Part shown: positions 7,311-8,204 of the stretch, piece by piece
Layout: every line of letters starts with the position of its first letter
Numbering within the stretch: the first letter of the stretch is position 1
Assembly: GCA_903897985.1 (NCBI GenBank)
Contig: CAIUDS010000687.1
Coordinates: forward strand, 1 to 8,204
DNA: 8,204 bases
DNA from: an uncultured delta proteobacterium
GTDB lineage: Bacteria; RBG-13-61-14; DRUE01
Direction: 5' to 3'
Notes under the pieces: generated by a model
What the model was told of the DNA's origin: nothing
The model's database searches: none
Seen by the model: only the letters and a program-made list of their open reading frames with translations
Made by a program: the position numbers and the translations under genes

Positions 7311-7421
7311 AGCTGGACCGTTGCAGTTAATCAAAGCCGAGTCTGGGCAGGACTAGTCCTCCACCAACTCTGTTTTCGCTGTGCCGATAATAAGTTCGTG
7401 CACGATCTGACCAAAGTAGGT

Positions 7422-7438
7422 CAAGGGCTGAGCCCTTG
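7422..7438. repeat. Palindrome with 8-bp arms around one central base
   Basis: CAAGGGCT (7422-7429) and AGCCCTTG (7431-7438) mirror each other around G7430. As RNA it would form a 7-bp GC-rich stem with a TGA triloop. No gene flanks it closely, so a role as a protein-binding site or element end cannot be told apart. Confidence 0.4.
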
Positions 7439-7502
7439 CCTCGAGTCCATTCGTCCAATTCGCGTTGTCTCTTTTTAACCCACGACCGAGCATAGGAGTA
7501 GA

Positions 7503-7606
7503 TGGTAAAACTGATGAACTTGGTGAAGCTGGTGAAATTGGTGAATTCACGCGGTGGTAGCCGCGACCAGTTTGACCAGTTGACCTCCTGCACCAGCTTG
7601 ACCAGA
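7503..7606. repeat. 9-bp-period repeat array with two inverted arms around a hairpin
   Basis: The left arm (7503-7547) is five consecutive 9-mers close to TGGTGAANT, with the third to fifth nearly identical. The right arm (7566-7606) repeats the complementary theme ACCAG/TTGACC at similar spacing. Between them lie the palindrome GTGAATTCAC (7541-7550) and a 5-bp hairpin CGCGG/CCGCG (7550-7565, loop TGGTAG). After skipping a seven-base bulge the arms pair imperfectly (about 12 of 14 positions in the nearest block), so the whole could fold into one long stem. It does not look like coding sequence and is too short-period to be CRISPR. Confidence 0.55.
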
Positions 7607-7819
7607 TGAATGGATGTAAGGCGAGGCTGAATCTAATGGGCCTTAGGGCTTGGGGACGGTCCGGCATCCTAAAGTGATTTCTTCTGGAAAGGCCATGCGC
7701 CCAAGGAACGAGTTCCGTCCTGTCTCGCGTGAATGCGTGACAGTAAAGCGGAAGGGGTCACTTGACAATTGACATAGGCACAAAAAAATGCAAACTTTCT
7801 CTGATGATTTTGCAGAGTC

Positions 7820-7835
7820 GGAACCTGGCGGTTCC
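7820..7835. repeat. Perfect 6-bp hairpin upstream of the RAYT remnant
   Basis: GGAACC (7820-7825) and GGTTCC (7830-7835) form a perfect stem with the four-base loop TGGC. It ends about 50 bp before the RAYT start codon. RAYT enzymes recognise REP hairpins near their genes, so this is a candidate remnant of such a site. The link is inferred from position only. Confidence 0.35.
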
Positions 7836-7887
7836 CATTTGACAACCTCGATCGAAAAGCCCAAAGTAGGTTCAATCGGAAGAGCCC

Positions 7888-7956
7888 ATGGCCAGACCGT
7901 GGAGGATACAATATGAAGATGCACATTATCACATTGCCGCACGTGCAAAGGATCGG
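7888..7956 (+). pseudogene. N-terminal remnant of a REP-associated tyrosine transposase (RAYT, IS200/Y1 superfamily)
   Basis: From ATG 7888 the frame reads MARPWRIQYEDAHYHI followed by AARAKDR. This is the characteristic opening of RAYT proteins (MARPxRIxYxGAxYHVxxRG...), which mobilise REP hairpins as single-strand DNA. Only about 23 residues match. Beyond them the frame turns to unrelated sequence and stops at 8065-8067. The HUH metal-binding motif and the catalytic tyrosine are absent, so no active enzyme can be made. GGAAG five bases before the ATG would have served as its ribosome binding site. The remnant joins directly to a glycosyltransferase fragment in another frame, so it was cut by a deletion or recombination. 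It is too short to stand out as a gene but the motif is distinctive. Confidence 0.72.
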
Positions 7957-8137
7957 GACTGCCAAGTGGGATCAACTGGTCATGCTTCTGATCTTTTTGC
8001 TGGCAAGCATGGTTTTTGCCCTCGAGCTCTGGCAACAGCGAAAAGCAGGTGCATTTCAGTTGGATGACGCTTACATTACATTTCGTTATGTCCCTAATTC
8101 CGCGATCGGATTTATTTCTGATAAAAAAACCTCGTAA
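7913..8137 (+). pseudogene. Truncated GT-C type membrane glycosyltransferase, N-terminal fragment, interrupted by an insertion element
   Basis: The frame encodes 74 residues. About residues 15-62 look like the start of a polytopic GT-C glycosyltransferase of the ArnT/PMT/AftB kind, which transfers sugars from lipid carriers on the outer face of the inner membrane. A transmembrane helix (about 22-39, LVMLLIFLLASMVFALEL) leads to QLDDAYITFRYV (49-60), where the DD pair is the expected loop signature. Residues 1-14 come from out-of-frame RAYT sequence. The homology stops near residue 62, where insertion-element DNA appears to begin, giving a 12-residue foreign tail and a stop. The ATG at 7913 has GGAGG seven bases upstream, so a short peptide could be translated. 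It lacks nearly the whole enzyme, so it is nonfunctional. Confidence 0.6.
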
Positions 8138-8186
8138 ATCTGGTATGATGGAGTTGTGCCAAAACCAAAATACCAAACCAACGAGG
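8130..8186 (+). promoter_or_regulatory. Nested inverted repeats that could hide the transposase ribosome binding site in read-through RNA
   Basis: CCTCGT (8130-8135) pairs with ACGAGG (8181-8186), and TGGTAT (8141-8146) pairs with ATACCA (8170-8175), separated by a symmetric 5x5 internal loop. ACGAGG contains most of the ribosome binding site (GAGG, 8183-8186). The left arms lie upstream of, or inside, the element's own -10, so they would be missing from its own transcript. Only RNA entering from outside would carry both arms. This is the arrangement known from IS10 and IS50 ends. Pairing is seen; function is inferred. Confidence 0.55.
8141..8149 (+). promoter_or_regulatory. Extended -10 promoter of the insertion-element gene
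   Basis: TGGTATGAT is an extended -10 (TGn before TATGAT at 8144-8149). No good -35 lies at 17 bp spacing, where ATAAAA is found, but extended -10 promoters often need none. The start would fall near 8156, about 38 bases before the ATG at 8194. Confidence 0.5.
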
Positions 8187-8193
8187 TGAAAAT

Positions 8194-8204
8194 ATGATAG
8201 GTCA
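8194..8204 (+). CDS. Start of the presumed transposase gene (only three full codons in the window)
   Basis: ATG at 8194-8196 follows GAGGTG (8183-8188) by five bases and begins M-I-G before the window ends. With the extended -10 and the nested arms just upstream, this is most simply the transposase of the element that broke the glycosyltransferase gene. Nothing of the protein can be identified from three residues, so the call rests on context alone. Confidence 0.45.

Larger units (their letters stand above)
7122..7887. other. Gene-poor, hairpin-rich stretch between the metallopeptidase gene and the mobile-element remnants
   Basis: These 766 bases contain no reading frame I can relate to a protein family. 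Frames that stay open on the minus strand (for example 7353-7667) have low-complexity content and no convincing starts. What it does hold are many perfect inverted repeats: GGGACA/TGTCCC (7141-7196), a 9-bp stem (7288-7310), AGGACTAGTCCT (7349-7360), an 8-bp-arm palindrome (7422-7438), the 9-bp-period array (7503-7606), GGAAC/GTTCC (7707-7718) and GGAACC/GGTTCC (7820-7835). The part from about 7650 contains TTGACAATTGACAT, which resembles leader DNA I have seen before RAYT genes. It may therefore be the 5' flank of the transposase remnant. Overall it looks like eroded mobile or intergenic DNA. Confidence 0.6.
8093..8204 (+). mobile_element. Left end of an insertion sequence (family not determined; boundary approximate)
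   Basis: The glycosyltransferase reading breaks near 8093. From there the DNA changes to AT-rich sequence with an extended -10, a ribosome binding site and a new start codon within about 100 bp, the layout of an insertion-sequence end. The sequence at the break, CCTAATTCCGCG, could be the terminal inverted repeat. A CCT-type tip and a short leader would fit the IS1380 family, but only one end is in view and the family is a guess. The exact boundary and target duplication cannot be set from this window. Confidence 0.55.

Noticed and set aside
7503..7606. CRISPR array
   Set aside because: The unit is 9 bp with no spacers and no cas genes nearby.
7327..7667. Overlapping minus-strand frames with an FTNFTSFTKF-like stretch
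   Set aside because: The repetitive peptide is simply the 9-bp repeat translated, and neither frame shows a domain or a convincing start.
7411..7871. 11-bp direct repeat CCAAAGTAGGT at 7411-7421 and 7861-7871, exactly 450 bp apart
   Set aside because: A single pair of 11-mers, with no target-duplication length or element ends matching them, is too little to define an element. It may be chance.
7643..8176. Minus-strand open frame of 177 residues across the mobile-element scar
   Set aside because: It spans three unrelated sequence segments (RAYT, glycosyltransferase, insertion-element end) read backwards, so its openness is accidental. The plus-strand reading gives recognisable motifs.

Overview
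The window reads as chromosomal DNA of a Gram-negative environmental bacterium. It is moderately GC-rich and has exported proteins with lipoprotein-type and Sec signals, c-di-GMP (PilZ) regulation and a DnaK paralogue. Desulfobacterota/Myxococcota-like bacteria, or a deep environmental phylum such as Omnitrophota, would fit the gene mix, but no marker gene here fixes the taxon.

Positions 1-1228 (minus strand) hold a two-gene unit. A protein of two PilZ domains, both with intact c-di-GMP motifs, overlaps by four bases (ATGA) the start of a DnaK/Hsp70 paralogue that runs off the left edge. A promoter and a strong ribosome binding site precede the PilZ gene. Divergent from it, at 1407-3085 on the plus strand, are a 74-residue cysteine-rich, B-box-like protein and a lipoprotein-like member of the sulfatase/alkaline-phosphatase superfamily. 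The latter has threonine where true sulfatases carry the formylglycine cysteine or serine.

Positions 3125-6259 (minus strand) hold a complete, exported LacZ-type GH2 beta-galactosidase. It has both catalytic glutamates and a near-consensus sigma70-type promoter. It converges on the sulfatase-like gene and diverges from a complete YugP-type membrane zinc metallopeptidase at 6423-7121.

From 7122 to the right edge the character changes. About 770 bp carry no credible gene but are crowded with short perfect inverted repeats and a 9-bp-period repeat whose two arms are inverted around a small hairpin. Then comes a stack of broken genes: the first ~23 codons of a REP-associated tyrosine transposase (RAYT), fused to the N-terminal part of a GT-C type membrane glycosyltransferase, which is itself cut off by what looks like the end of an insertion sequence. 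The last bases carry that element's extended -10 promoter, a ribosome binding site and the first codons of its presumed transposase. Two nested inverted-repeat arms are placed so that read-through RNA would hide the ribosome binding site while RNA from the element's own promoter would not.

The left 7.1 kb is ordinary, well-preserved gene content with some unusual pairings. The right 1.1 kb is a mobile-element scar and holds the most unusual structures.
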